DNA of 64,000 nucleotides from Paludibacteraceae bacterium (GCA_017962085.1 JAGCWA010000017.1:124001-188000), one strand, 5' to 3'. Shown: positions 1 through 8,215, counted from the first letter of the stretch. A program made the numbers and translations. Notes: a model not told the origin generated them from the letters alone.

Positions 1-1764
1 GGCTGTCTTCACTGCATTCACGGAGCACCAGTCGAACTCTACGGAAGAACCGATGCGGTAAGCTCCAGAACCCAAGACAACGATGCTCTTATCGTTTCTG
101 TATGAATAATCGATGCTATGCTCGGTCTCGCCATAGGTCATGTACAAGTAGTTGGTCAACTCAGGATGCTCTGAAGCGACCGTGTTGATGCGACGTACGG
201 CTGGTACGATATTCTGTTTCTTACGAAGGGCGCGTACACGAAGAATCTCCTTCTCCATGTTGTTCGTAGGGTTCTCGGAGAAACGGGCGATCTGGAAGTC
301 GGAGAAGCCAAGGCGTTTTGCCTCCTTCATCACGTCTGCCGGGATATCCTCGATCTTCTTGTATTGACCCAACACCTTCGTGTAGTCCACGATGTTTTTC
401 AACTTACCGATGAACCATTTGTCGATCTTCGTCAAATCGACGATCTTCTCGATGGAATAGCCCTTCTCCAAAGCTGCTGCGATGGCGAAGATACGCAAGT
501 CGGTAGGGTGTGACAATTCCGTATCCAAGTCGCCGAACTCGATGTCATGGTTGCCCACGAAACCGTGCATACCCTGACCGATCATACGAAGACCCTTCTG
601 CATGATCTCCTCGAAAGACTTACCGATGGACATGATCTCGCCGACTGACTTCATGGAAGAGTTGATCTCACGGTCAACGCCCACGAACTTGGACAAGTCC
701 CAACGAGGGATCTTCACGATGATATAATCAACCGATGGAGCGACGTAAGCCGAGTTAGGCGTACCCATCTCACCGATTTGGTCGAGGGAATAACCCAAAG
801 CCAACTTAGCGGCCACGAAAGCCAACGGATAACCGGAAGCCTTGGAAGCCAAAGCGGATGAACGGCTCAGACGAGCGTTGATCTCGATAATACGATAGTC
901 GTTTGTCTCAGCGTTGAACGCATATTGGATGTTACACTCACCGACGATACCGATGTGGCGTACCACCTTCTTGGAGATCTCCTGCAGCATGTTGATCTGC
1001 TCCTGGGAAAGGGAGATGATCGGAGCTACCACGATACTCTCACCCGTGTGGATGCCAAGCGGGTCGAAGTTCTCCATCGGAACTACCGTGAAGCAGTGGT
1101 CGTTCTTGTCACGGATCACCTCGAACTCAATCTCTTTCCAACCCTTCAAAGACTCCTCGACGAGGATTTGCTTGGAGTGGGCCAAGGCGCTGTCGCAAAG
1201 CTCGACGAACTCTTGCTCGTTGGCGCAGATACCTGAGCCCAAACCACCCAACGCATAAGCGGAACGCACCATCACCGGATAACCGATGCGGCGAGCCACC
1301 GTCAAAGCGTCCTCCATGTTCTCAACCGCCTGTGAAACAGGGGTCTTCGCCTCGATCTCCTTCAACTTCTTCACGAAGAGGTCGCGGTCTTCCGTAATCA
1401 TGATAGCATCCACGGATGTGCCGAGCACTTGGACGCCATACTTCTTCAAAGTACCAGAAGTGTACAGTGCGGTACCGCAGTTCAAAGCGGTCTGTCCACC
1501 GAAGGCCAACAAGATGCCGTCAGGCTGCTCTTTTTTGATAACCTCCTCAACGAAGTAAGGAGTGATAGGCAAGAAATAGACCTTATCCGCCACACCCTCT
1601 GACGTCTGGATTGTCGCGATGTTTGGATTGATCAAAACTGTGGAGATACCCTCCTCGCGCATTGCCTTCAATGCCTGCGAACCGGAATAGTCGAACTCTC
1701 CCGCTTGCCCGATCTTCAGGGCTCCGGAGCCAAGCAAAATGACCTTTTTTAACTTCTGACTCAT
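1..1764 (-). CDS. carB: Carbamoyl-phosphate synthase large subunit, 5' part (gene runs off the window)
   Basis: Makes carbamoyl phosphate from bicarbonate, ammonia (from the CarA subunit) and two ATP, for pyrimidine and arginine synthesis. The frame is open from ATG at 1764 to the window edge, about 588 of the usual ~1070 residues. The N-terminus MSQKLKKVILLGSGALKIGQ and the GEFDYSGSQA motif are typical. The first ATP-grasp domain is complete (ALGGLGSG, EINARLSRSSALASKASG), followed by the oligomerisation region and the start of the second half (VVLGSGAYRIGSSVEFDW). No carA is visible. The gene lies behind a leader with a short ORF, a T-rich tract and a terminator-like hairpin. Confidence 0.97.
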   Translation of the reverse strand, partial: MSQKLKKVILLGSGALKIGQAGEFDYSGSQALKAMREEGISTVLINPNIATIQTSEGVADKVYFLPITPYFVEEVIKKEQPDGILLAFGGQTALNCGTALYTSGTLKKYGVQVLGTSVDAIMITEDRDLFVKKLKEIEAKTPVSQAVENMEDALTVARRIGYPVMVRSAYALGGLGSGICANEQEFVELCDSALAHSKQILVEESLKGWKEIEFEVIRDKNDHCFTVVPMENFDPLGIHTGESIVVAPIISLSQEQINMLQEISKKVVRHIGIVGECNIQYAFNAETNDYRIIEINARLSRSSALASKASGYPLAFVAAKLALGYSLDQIGEMGTPNSAYVAPSVDYIIVKIPRWDLSKFVGVDREINSSMKSVGEIMSIGKSFEEIMQKGLRMIGQGMHGFVGNHDIEFGDLDTELSHPTDLRIFAIAAALEKGYSIEKIVDLTKIDKWFIGKLKNIVDYTKVLGQYKKIEDIPADVMKEAKRLGFSDFQIARFSENPTNNMEKEILRVRALRKKQNIVPAVRRINTVASEHPELTNYLYMTYGETEHSIDYSYRNDKSIVVLGSGAYRIGSSVEFDWCSVNAVKTA

Positions 1765-1797
1765 ATCATTCAAATTTTAAACATAACATTCGTAAAC

Positions 1798-1829
1798 AAA
1801 AAAAATGCGTTGAAGAAAGTCTCAACGCA
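1798..1829 (-). terminator. Terminator-like hairpin in the carB leader (possible attenuator)
   Basis: On the minus strand an 8-bp perfect stem (TGCGTTGA / TCAACGCA, arms 1822-1829 and 1806-1813) with an 8-nt loop is followed at once by eight T and then GTTT. It lies 34 nt before the carB ATG and downstream of a good promoter, so it would stop carB transcription early unless antiterminated. The hairpin and T run are seen; the regulatory role is inferred. Confidence 0.7.
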
Positions 1830-1832
1830 ACA

Positions 1833-1949
1833 TCAAAAAACAATATTAAAAAAACAGAATGAATCGACAACTTTCATTGTCTCTCCGAAATCTATATCCT
1901 TATGTATTCCTTTCAAGTTCACTCCGTTTTTTAAATTTTCTGCATCCAT
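1833..1949 (-). CDS. Possible 38-residue leader peptide upstream of carB
   Basis: Short ORF (MDAENLKNGVNLKGI... ending FCFFNIVF) that starts about 15 nt after the -7 element of the promoter at 1964-1994 and stops 4 nt before the first arm of the terminator hairpin. Its last codons are very T-rich (TGT TTT TTT AAT ATT GTT TTT). This is the order of parts in the enterobacterial pyrBI leader: leader peptide, U-rich pause region, attenuator. The same frame is also open further upstream to 2027, but that would start before the promoter. Translation is not proven. Confidence 0.4.
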   Translation of the reverse strand: MDAENLKNGVNLKGIHKDIDFGETMKVVDSFCFFNIVF

Positions 1950-1963
1950 TTCTAAAATTTCGG

Positions 1964-1994
1964 CAAAGGTAGTGCTTTTGTATGAAACTGAAAA
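1964..1994 (-). promoter_or_regulatory. Predicted promoter for carB leader
   Basis: Minus-strand -7 element TACCTTTG (1971-1964), an exact match to the Bacteroidetes TAnnTTTG consensus, with TTTT 19 nt upstream in the -33 position. The 5' leader before carB would be about 190 nt. Confidence 0.6.
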
Positions 1995-2183
1995 ATAATA
2001 ACAAATATTTTTTCCGAAGGCGAACACGGCGACATTGTTTGCCCTATCGGATGCTTACAATCATTTACAATTTAGCTATTTACGATTTACTATTCCTGGA
2101 ACGGAATGCTTAATCGCTTTCAGTCTTGTGCCAGTGGGGTTCGATTCGCTTCGACCGAAAATTTTCCAAATACCCGCGTATCG

Positions 2184-2215
2184 GTTGATACATTCAGGGA
2201 TTTTAATTATATTTG
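2184..2215 (+). promoter_or_regulatory. Predicted promoter of the PHP-domain gene
   Basis: GTTG at 2184-2187, 20-nt spacer, TATATTTG at 2208-2215, ending 18 nt before the ATG at 2234. It matches the Bacteroidetes primary sigma consensus. Confidence 0.65.
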
Positions 2216-2233
2216 TATAAACAGTGGTAGAAT

Positions 2234-2950
2234 ATGAAGGTAGCGTTAGACGTACATACACATACGATCGTGAGCGGACACGCTTACAGTACCATACAAG
2301 AGATGGCCAAGGCTGCGGCAGAGAAAGGGTTGCAGATCTTAGGCATGGCGGAACACGGACCCACCATCAAGGGGGCGTGCGACGCGGCATACTTCAACAA
2401 CTTGAGCGTTATTCCGGAAGAGATATATGGGGTGAAGATCCTTGTGGGTGCCGAGATCAACATCTTGGACACCTATGGCTCGCTGGACCTCAGCGAGAAG
2501 AGCATCCGCAAACTGAAGATCCGCATAGCGGGTATCCACCACTCTTGTTACCGCCCCGGCACAGTCGAAGAGAACACGGATGCGGTTATCGGGGTGATGA
2601 AGAACCCGCTGATCGACATCATCAGCCATCCCGCCGATGGTACGGCCGACCTCGATTATGAGCGGTTGGTGCAGACCGCCAAGGAGACAAGGGCGATGCT
2701 GGAGATCAACAACAGCTCCCTAAGCCCGAGCCGAGGCAAGGAAAAAGCATGGGAATGCCACAAGCAACTGCTCACCCTCTGCAAGAAATATGAACTGATG
2801 GTGATCATGGGAAGCGACGCACACATCTCCTTCGACGTGGCCCGCTACGACCACATCTACCGACTGCTACAAGAGGTAGAGTTCCCGGAGGCGCTCCTCA
2901 TCAACGACAAACCTGACCTGTTTTGGCAACGCCTGAAGCGGAACGAATGA
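2234..2950 (+). CDS. PHP-domain phosphatase, YcdX-like
   Basis: A 238-residue cytoplasmic metal-dependent phosphoesterase of the PHP superfamily. Metal-ligand motifs are in the expected order: DVHTHT (H8, H10), H16, AEHG (E40, H41), GAEINI (Glu near 73), HHSCY (near 101), SHPADG (near 131) and GSDAH (near 195). Length and order match the YcdX group of PHP phosphatases, which have a trinuclear metal site. The physiological substrate is unknown. The ATG at 2234 is favoured because the PHP fold begins at once and the promoter ends just before it. It converges with the arginase-like gene only 4 nt away. Confidence 0.85.
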   Translation: MKVALDVHTHTIVSGHAYSTIQEMAKAAAEKGLQILGMAEHGPTIKGACDAAYFNNLSVIPEEIYGVKILVGAEINILDTYGSLDLSEKSIRKLKIRIAGIHHSCYRPGTVEENTDAVIGVMKNPLIDIISHPADGTADLDYERLVQTAKETRAMLEINNSSLSPSRGKEKAWECHKQLLTLCKKYELMVIMGSDAHISFDVARYDHIYRLLQEVEFPEALLINDKPDLFWQRLKRNE

Positions 2951-2954
2951 CCGA

Positions 2955-4067
2955 TCAGTTCATGTAGTAACGCATCCATATATCGGGAACATCTCCCTCA
3001 CATGCGGTCTGATAGTCCGACGGAAGGCAGGCGAAAACCTTATCACCGGACTGTGTCGGTATCTTGATCCACCATCTTCCATTTACCCTATTGTGATAGA
3101 AATGGATGTTCTTCTCGTGTTCGGACGGGAAAAACGCCACACGCTCCTCATAGCTATTCAATTCTCTCTTTGGATAGTCGCCGTAACGGTTATCGAGTCC
3201 TTCGAGGAAGTGCCAGATGATCTGTGCCGCAAGGGATGCGGTCTGGTCGCTATCGTCAAAGGCGGGATTAGCTTCGAAGAGCCCGAAAAGGGAGATTCTG
3301 TCGCTCAGTCCGGCGTAGTGGGACAGCTGGCAAATCTCCTCGCCCGTCAGTCCGTTGGGGATGGCGGAGGCGAATCCAGGTGAGTCGGCGTGGCGGACGA
3401 CGGACATATCGATGCTGAGCAGGTCCGTATCCCGCAGCAACGGTTCGGCGGAAGCGATGTTCCTGAACATCTCCCCGACACGCACCAATTGGCACTTATG
3501 CTTCTGCAATTCACCTAGGAAAGGCTTCGGACAATAATATCCCTGATAACCCAATAGCCGTAACTCCTCGTTGTGGGGGTCTTCGATGATACGGTCCATG
3601 AAAGCGTTCGCGTCGAATATCTGTGATGGGTTGAACGGATAGTCCAGCTTGCGGTCCACTAACGTAGTCGTGATCTGAGGCAGCTTCTCCTTCATCGCCT
3701 CGAAGAGCGGAAGTGTGAGCTCGTGGCTACCGCCCATGACGACAGGGATCACCCCCATCGATAAAAGCTCCTCCGTGACGTTTCTCAAGGCCGCATAGGT
3801 ATCGGCCAATGTTTTGCCTCTCTTCAGGTTGCCTAAGTCCTTGATTTTTATATTACTGAATCCCCCCTGTAGGGCATAGAGCTGTTGACGGATAGCGTCC
3901 GGTGCGGTCGCGCTCCCCGGATTCGTGTCGTTCATCTCGCTCTTCACTCCAATCAGGGCGACGTTGAAATCCTCCTCCACCCAATCATTGGACAAGGAGA
4001 ATTGGCGGGGAAAACAGACATAGTTGGCGTGGATGTCCTCACACTTATCGAAATATAGGTCTAACAT
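2955..4067 (-). CDS. Arginase/formimidoylglutamase-family protein with altered metal motifs
   Basis: Ureohydrolase fold, 370 residues from the ATG at 4067 (MLDLYFDKCED). An in-frame extension to 4130 adds an unlikely 21 residues. The first metal motif is intact (VVMGGSHELTLP). The usual DAHxD motif reads DRKLD, so the metal-binding His is absent, and SxDxDxxDP reads SIDMSVVRH, so the second Asp is Ser. It resembles the arginase-like proteins of Bacteroidetes often annotated as formimidoylglutamase. The altered site makes a standard binuclear Mn hydrolase doubtful. No hut or agmatine genes are nearby. Confidence 0.75.
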   Translation of the reverse strand: MLDLYFDKCEDIHANYVCFPRQFSLSNDWVEEDFNVALIGVKSEMNDTNPGSATAPDAIRQQLYALQGGFSNIKIKDLGNLKRGKTLADTYAALRNVTEELLSMGVIPVVMGGSHELTLPLFEAMKEKLPQITTTLVDRKLDYPFNPSQIFDANAFMDRIIEDPHNEELRLLGYQGYYCPKPFLGELQKHKCQLVRVGEMFRNIASAEPLLRDTDLLSIDMSVVRHADSPGFASAIPNGLTGEEICQLSHYAGLSDRISLFGLFEANPAFDDSDQTASLAAQIIWHFLEGLDNRYGDYPKRELNSYEERVAFFPSEHEKNIHFYHNRVNGRWWIKIPTQSGDKVFACLPSDYQTACEGDVPDIWMRYYMN

Positions 4068-4213
4068 CAGCGATACGTTTTTACGATTGATGATACGCGA
4101 ATTTATGGAAACAAAAAGAGAACTAGGCATCGCGAAAGGGGAAAAAACGATTCATTTCGGAAATAATTGTTTATCTTCGTAGTAAAAAGAAACCCGGTGA
4201 TTGTTGAACTTAA

Positions 4214-4372
4214 TTGTATTTTATTGCCGCAATTGGTTGGGCAAAAGATCCCAAAGACAATTTTTCAATGATTGTTGAACTCAATGGGATGTGTGACCCA
4301 TGTTGGGAATATATGAAATTCGACCCCATAACAGGTATATTCGGCGAATCTATAGGACACGGAAGCTTTTGA
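4214..4372 (+). pseudogene. Orphan C-terminal coding remnant, probably a toxin or secreted-protein tail
   Basis: An open frame without a start encodes LYFIAAIGWAKDPKDN, then a stretch with CDPCWEY, and ends FGESIGHGSF-stop 14 nt before the next gene. The protein-like composition and the position directly ahead of a small acidic gene fit a truncated C-terminal module of a polymorphic toxin. A 12-nt direct repeat (gattgttgaact) near 4199 and near 4270 brackets its first part. The family is not recognised. Confidence 0.35.
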
Positions 4373-4386
4373 AAAACAAAAAAAAT

Positions 4387-4896
4387 ATGAATCGATTTAG
4401 AACTTCGCATTATCCTATTGCCAGAATTGGAGATAGAATGTACTGCTATGTGGAAGAAATGGGTGTTATTATTGGTAATTATCCCGATTTATCGTCCTTA
4501 GGATTTGAAGATATGGGGAATTACTTCAAACGTTCAGTAGATGAACAAGAAATAGAATCCGCATATCGAGTGTATGAAAATTATACTATTTATAAAGGGA
4601 CACAGGTGAGAGTTGGAGAATATAAAAAGGATACAGGTGAGATTTTCATTATGTTCGATGATGAAGTAGCGGGTAAAGAGGCTGGAATAGAACCAAGAAT
4701 AGACTATAATGACAAGTGTTATCACTACTATGAGGCGTATGTTCCAGAATCTGAATTAATGGATATTTATGAGGTACGTAAACCAGTGAAAGGGTTCACT
4801 TTCGTGAGCCCTGAGATTGTCTATCACAAGAAAGACGGTGTCTGGCTTCCTTGGCATGATCTCGGCACACCTCTGAAGGAGGGAGAGTGGATATAG
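4387..4896 (+). CDS. Hypothetical acidic protein, immunity-like; probably the 5' part of a broken gene
   Basis: From ATG 4387 (MNRFRTSHYPIARIGDRMYC) it encodes 169 residues, acidic and rich in Tyr, with no signal peptide. The in-frame start at 4300 lies inside the upstream remnant and is unlikely. After the stop at 4894 the +1 frame continues as protein-like sequence (EFNTNAPAEYYLHSYGAEVG) to 5030, and a second +1 shift near 5005 would join it to the ORF at 5010. One ancestral gene 4387-5366 broken by two single-base insertions is therefore plausible. The family is not recognised; size, charge and place suggest an immunity protein. Confidence 0.55.
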   Translation: MNRFRTSHYPIARIGDRMYCYVEEMGVIIGNYPDLSSLGFEDMGNYFKRSVDEQEIESAYRVYENYTIYKGTQVRVGEYKKDTGEIFIMFDDEVAGKEAGIEPRIDYNDKCYHYYEAYVPESELMDIYEVRKPVKGFTFVSPEIVYHKKDGVWLPWHDLGTPLKEGEWI

Positions 4897-5009
4897 AGAA
4901 TTCAACACAAATGCTCCTGCCGAATATTATTTGCATTCGTATGGCGCTGAAGTGGGACCAATCATAAAGTTTGACGGACAACAAACACATCAACTAGAAA
5001 TGAAAAAGT

Positions 5010-5366
5010 GTGGACTGCAAGATGTATGATGGTCAATATCATGCGGATGTCGATGGAGAGTTATGCTTTTTTTATCTTGAGAACGAAAAATTTATCATCC
5101 AATATAAGGATATCAAAGTCAGTTTAGATGACCCGAATTTGTCTTTAAAACACGAATTAATCCTGCCAGAAAGAAATATTGGCAAATTGACTATTGGCAT
5201 AGGGAATGATACCCGATCCATGTCTTATGAATGTTTGGCTCCCGACTTTTGGGGAGAAGACGAAGAATGGGACCTCAACTGGGGCTGTTATTTGTCTAAA
5301 ATGATAAACGATGAGGAATTCAGGGAAAGGTCATTCGATAGGATAATGTATTTGAGAAAAAGATGA
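5010..5366 (+). CDS. Hypothetical protein, possibly the 3' part of the broken gene starting at 4387
   Basis: 118 residues from GTG 5010, or 114 from ATG 5022 (MYDGQYHADVDGELCFFYLE). Acidic, with a Trp-rich segment (DFWGEDEEWDLNWGCYL) near the end. A run of five A just upstream (5003-5007) would, with one A fewer, put this ORF in frame with the coding-like sequence before it, so it may be the tail of a frameshifted gene. No domain recognised. Confidence 0.45.
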   Translation: MDCKMYDGQYHADVDGELCFFYLENEKFIIQYKDIKVSLDDPNLSLKHELILPERNIGKLTIGIGNDTRSMSYECLAPDFWGEDEEWDLNWGCYLSKMINDEEFRERSFDRIMYLRKR

Positions 5367-5379
5367 CGTATGATAAATG

Positions 5380-5805
5380 TCACTTGTGCCTCAACAAATC
5401 GTTCAACGCTTTCTTGTACTTTTCGACCCGAGCCAAATCCTTTTCACCAACGGTTTTTAGCCGTGTCAAATCCATATTGTCTTTCAGGTCCTCTATCTTC
5501 ACGCGCCTTGAAAGCTCGTTCCCCGAGCATCTTGATATGAAATCATCATAAGACTCGTTCTCTCTCCTTGTGAGTCCATCCACGGCAAGAGCAATCTCTT
5601 TCCCGAATAGGGATTCAATCTGGACCAGTTGAATGTCAGTGTCTTCTACCACATCATGTAACAGCGATACGATGATAAGATTATCCTCCTTGAAATTGCT
5701 AGCGACCCTAACAGGGTGCATTATGTAGGCTTTACCCGCTTTGTCCACTTGCCCTTTATGAGCTTTTAGCGCCAATTCAAAGGCTGATTCCACACTGTTA
5801 TTCAT
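5380..5805 (-). CDS. Small single-domain HD hydrolase, SpoT/Mesh1-like (p)ppGpp hydrolase family
   Basis: 141 residues from ATG 5805, preceded by GGAGAG. The HD signature of the RelA/SpoT hydrolase domain is present: AHKGQVDKAGKAYIMHPVRV, SLLHDVVEDTD, a Thr-Arg-rich helix, and LKDNMDLTRL in place of the usual LADRLHNMRTL. There is no synthetase, TGS or ACT domain, so it resembles a small alarmone hydrolase. The start overlaps the stop of the upstream small gene by 8 nt (ATGAATAA), implying translational coupling. The role may be alarmone hydrolysis or antitoxin-like neutralisation; this is inferred from family and context. Confidence 0.75.
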   Translation of the reverse strand: MNNSVESAFELALKAHKGQVDKAGKAYIMHPVRVASNFKEDNLIIVSLLHDVVEDTDIQLVQIESLFGKEIALAVDGLTRRENESYDDFISRCSGNELSRRVKIEDLKDNMDLTRLKTVGEKDLARVEKYKKALNDLLRHK

Positions 5806-6025
5806 AATATCTCTCCTCACTAATCAAATCTCCTCCCATAATTACATTCATGGTTAGATTAGACTTCATATCTATTTCCCTTTCCTCCTTTTCTCCATAC
5901 CTGACAAAAGAACGAATTATGCTTCCATCCGTCACCAGTCTCAATCTTGCCTCGTAAAACGGATCCTCAAAATAGAGATCATGGCCTAGTTTGAGGTTTT
6001 CTCTTATATAGTCATAGTTGTCCAT
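5798..6025 (-). CDS. Small hypothetical protein coupled to the HD hydrolase
   Basis: 75 residues from ATG 6025 (MDNYDYIRENLKLGHDLYFE), acidic, no signal peptide, ending EERYYE. A GTG at 6046 is in frame, but the -7 element at 6049-6056 would place the transcript start at about 6043, which favours 6025. It is first in a two-gene unit with the HD gene. The family is not recognised. Confidence 0.55.
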   Translation of the reverse strand: MDNYDYIRENLKLGHDLYFEDPFYEARLRLVTDGSIIRSFVRYGEKEEREIDMKSNLTMNVIMGGDLISEERYYE

Positions 6026-6048
6026 CGCATCTAAATATTTGCTCACTC

Positions 6049-6056
6049 CAAATGTA
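6049..6056 (-). promoter_or_regulatory. Predicted -7 element for the HD unit
   Basis: Minus-strand TACATTTG matches TAnnTTTG and ends 23 nt before the ATG at 6025. No convincing -33 box. It is back to back with the plus-strand promoter at 6086-6116. Confidence 0.45.
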
Positions 6057-6085
6057 CAAAAAAGAAATCATAAACGACTGATGGA

Positions 6086-6116
6086 TTTGAAGTTTCGGAA
6101 TCTGTTCATATATTTG
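6086..6116 (+). promoter_or_regulatory. Predicted promoter of the SUKH immunity gene
   Basis: TTTG (6086-6089), 19-nt spacer, TATATTTG (6109-6116): an exact Bacteroidetes-type promoter. It would start transcripts at about 6122, so translation should begin at the ATG at 6151, not at the in-frame ATG at 6124. Confidence 0.75.
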
Positions 6117-6150
6117 TAAATAGATGATATTATTTTTAAAGATCAACAAA

Positions 6151-6609
6151 ATGGAGCGGAATATTATCGATGTGATTAATTATTTAGGCGAATCAGATAA
6201 ATTATATTCAGTGGGTGAAGTCGACCCCTCAAAAATTGCTCAAGCAGCAAAGAGGCTGGGCGTTGAATTCGCTAAGGACTTTGTGGAGTACACCCAAAAG
6301 TATGGCTCAATATCAGTGGGGGAAATTGAACTATGTGGAATCGATGACGATAGGGATACATCCATAGTAGAACAAACGAAGAAAATGCGTAGACTATATT
6401 CCAACTTTCCAAGGGATTGTTATGTGGTTGAAAGATTAGGCATAGAAGACGACTCCATCATACAGAATCCCGATGGAAAAATTTACCTCTTCACTGAATG
6501 GGAAAAGGAGCCACAGTTCGTCGCGAATTCCTTGAGTGAATATCTTCTTAAGAAAGTTGCAGCACGAGATACACGTAGCGAGCATTGGAAGGCACGGGCT
6601 AATGATTAA
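6151..6609 (+). CDS. SUKH-superfamily (SMI1/KNR4-like) immunity protein
   Basis: 152 residues. Early in the protein is the SUKH pattern of a helix ahead of a short acceptor segment (VDPSKIAQAAKRLGVEFAKD, then FVEYTQKYGSISVGEIELCG). The later part has the typical NPDGKIYLF strand and FVANSLSEYLL helix. SUKH proteins commonly neutralise toxins of polymorphic secretion systems. No intact toxin precedes it, so it looks like an orphan immunity gene kept after toxin loss. The start was chosen from the promoter. Confidence 0.75.
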   Translation: MERNIIDVINYLGESDKLYSVGEVDPSKIAQAAKRLGVEFAKDFVEYTQKYGSISVGEIELCGIDDDRDTSIVEQTKKMRRLYSNFPRDCYVVERLGIEDDSIIQNPDGKIYLFTEWEKEPQFVANSLSEYLLKKVAARDTRSEHWKARAND

Positions 6610-6661
6610 TTGTTGAGGCGATATCTATGGCATATTACCCCACATAAATAAAGAGAATAGA

Positions 6662-7813
6662 ATGCTTAAATTATTTTTCACTTGGAGCCTTTGCGCAAGC
6701 GCGCCATTTTATTCCACGGCGGACGTGGAATGGTTGTACGTCAAGTATGGTATAGACAGTGCGGCGGGTTGGGGTTTCGCAAATGAAAATATATTGAACG
6801 GAGGAATGACGAACTCGAGACCCGTCAACCACACCGTCAAACTCTTCTCACCCAAAGGTGTCGATGCCGTCTGGGCCTCATGGATGGAGCGCAAATGGTA
6901 CGTGGCTGAGATTGTCTTCAGCGATGAGGAGAGGAGGAAGATCAAGGATGCGCTCCGCTCCACCTATCCAAGCTGCAACACCGATGACATCGAGAACCTT
7001 GAACCCAAGAAGGGAATCTACGACATCTTCCATGTTTGTCTTTTCCCTGGCGGAACACTCCGTTATTTCCTGGAATCGAGTGATTACGACCGTATCATAT
7101 CGTTGGACATCGTTTCCCAGGGGAGGGAGACGCACGAATTGGACGAGGATTTCCTGTATGGGAGAAGAGGCATGATCCGTAGAGCCGACGAGAAGTATTG
7201 GGAGAATGTGGATGATTTCTTTGACGAGATGACCCATGATGGCAAATACAAGAAAGAGTTGGACGCCATAGAAAAGGAATACGGCGAGGAGACCCGTGAA
7301 CGCATTGAATATTATAGGGGGCATGGTGCCCTTGACCCCACCTTTTGGGACCCCTATTTCTTCCGCTATAATTACAACATATCCGTCATTCTGGAGGATC
7401 CCACAAGCCAGTTGAGGATGGAGTCCTGCTTCTTCACCAACGCCGAGATGTACGAGCGCTATCCCGCCGTGAATCCGGACAATGTCATCATCCGCCCCTC
7501 CGCACTGAGGAATTTGGTTTTCGAGTGGGAATCCGAGGGCTTTATCTATTCGTGCCACATATACTTCAACGAGGAGGAGACTTTCCGCATCTTCCGGGAG
7601 TTTTTGGGTGACGACATGGACAAGAGGGGAGAGCTGAAGGTATTCGTGAGTAGGTCCAACAATAACGTTGAGGTATCCCTTTCCGCTGGCGAGAATACCT
7701 GCGCTTTCGAAAAGATGCAAGTCGACATTGGACGTCGGGAAAGAAACTATGATAATGTGGCCCGCATTTACAAAAACTACGAAGGCGAACACCAGGATTT
7801 TGTGGGTAGATGA
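6662..7813 (+). CDS. DUF2931-family protein
   Basis: 383 residues with a weak N-terminal export signal (MLKLFFTWSLCASAPFYSTA). Features of the Bacteroidetes DUF2931 family: GWG near residue 36, SPKGVDAVWASWMERKWYVA near 63-82, a PGG strand (LFPGGTLRYFLESSDYD) near 130, and a late aromatic WDPYFFRYNYN segment near 235. The region after 240 adds ~140 residues that may form a second domain. The family often occurs in several copies beside toxin/immunity genes, but its function is not established. It follows the SUKH gene by 52 nt on the same strand. Confidence 0.7.
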   Translation: MLKLFFTWSLCASAPFYSTADVEWLYVKYGIDSAAGWGFANENILNGGMTNSRPVNHTVKLFSPKGVDAVWASWMERKWYVAEIVFSDEERRKIKDALRSTYPSCNTDDIENLEPKKGIYDIFHVCLFPGGTLRYFLESSDYDRIISLDIVSQGRETHELDEDFLYGRRGMIRRADEKYWENVDDFFDEMTHDGKYKKELDAIEKEYGEETRERIEYYRGHGALDPTFWDPYFFRYNYNISVILEDPTSQLRMESCFFTNAEMYERYPAVNPDNVIIRPSALRNLVFEWESEGFIYSCHIYFNEEETFRIFREFLGDDMDKRGELKVFVSRSNNNVEVSLSAGENTCAFEKMQVDIGRRERNYDNVARIYKNYEGEHQDFVGR

Positions 7814-8046
7814 TCGTTGAATTGTTTTCGAGAAATTAACGCAGGAAGAAAAGATGGTCCGGATCTAATACGGAACCGACCAGATACATGCATGAAGGAA
7901 TATGGTTTATTGTAACATAGTTTTATGTTGTCGAACGAATAATGACTAAAAGGTGAAAGAGACAGATTATAACATATACATGTCGCCACAAGATGATTGG
8001 CGGGTCGAACTGAGTAGTGGAGAGGTATATAAGCCTTATGGACTAG

Positions 8047-8211
8047 GCGGAAGCTACATCTGCAGTCCATGGCGCAGTTTACCATCATGGAGGAGTCGAT
8101 CTATTTAAGAAATTACATGAAGATGGCAAACTTGATAAGTTTGGATTCTCTGAGGATCCTAATGAAATGACACCTCCGAAGAAAGGAAATGATAAACGAA
8201 ATAAAAAATAA
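8047..8211 (+). pseudogene. Truncated C-terminal toxin-like remnant
   Basis: An open frame without a start begins after a stop at 8044 and reads AEATSAVHGAVYHHGGVDLF, then a KLHEDGKLDKFGFSEDP segment and a lysine-rich end. A His-His-Gly-Gly-Val-Asp segment followed by a basic tail resembles C-terminal ends of bacterial toxin modules in Rhs or T6SS/T9SS effectors. It ends inside the start region of the DUF6985 gene, the usual toxin-then-immunity order. Confidence 0.4.
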
Positions 8212-8215
8212 TAAT

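Noticed and set aside
1833-2027. Full 64-codon frame upstream of carB as a gene
   Set aside because: Its first part overlaps and precedes the predicted promoter; only the part from 1949 would be in the transcript.
6878-7792. Long minus-strand frame opposite the DUF2931 gene
   Set aside because: It is the antisense shadow of a recognisable protein and has no domain of its own.
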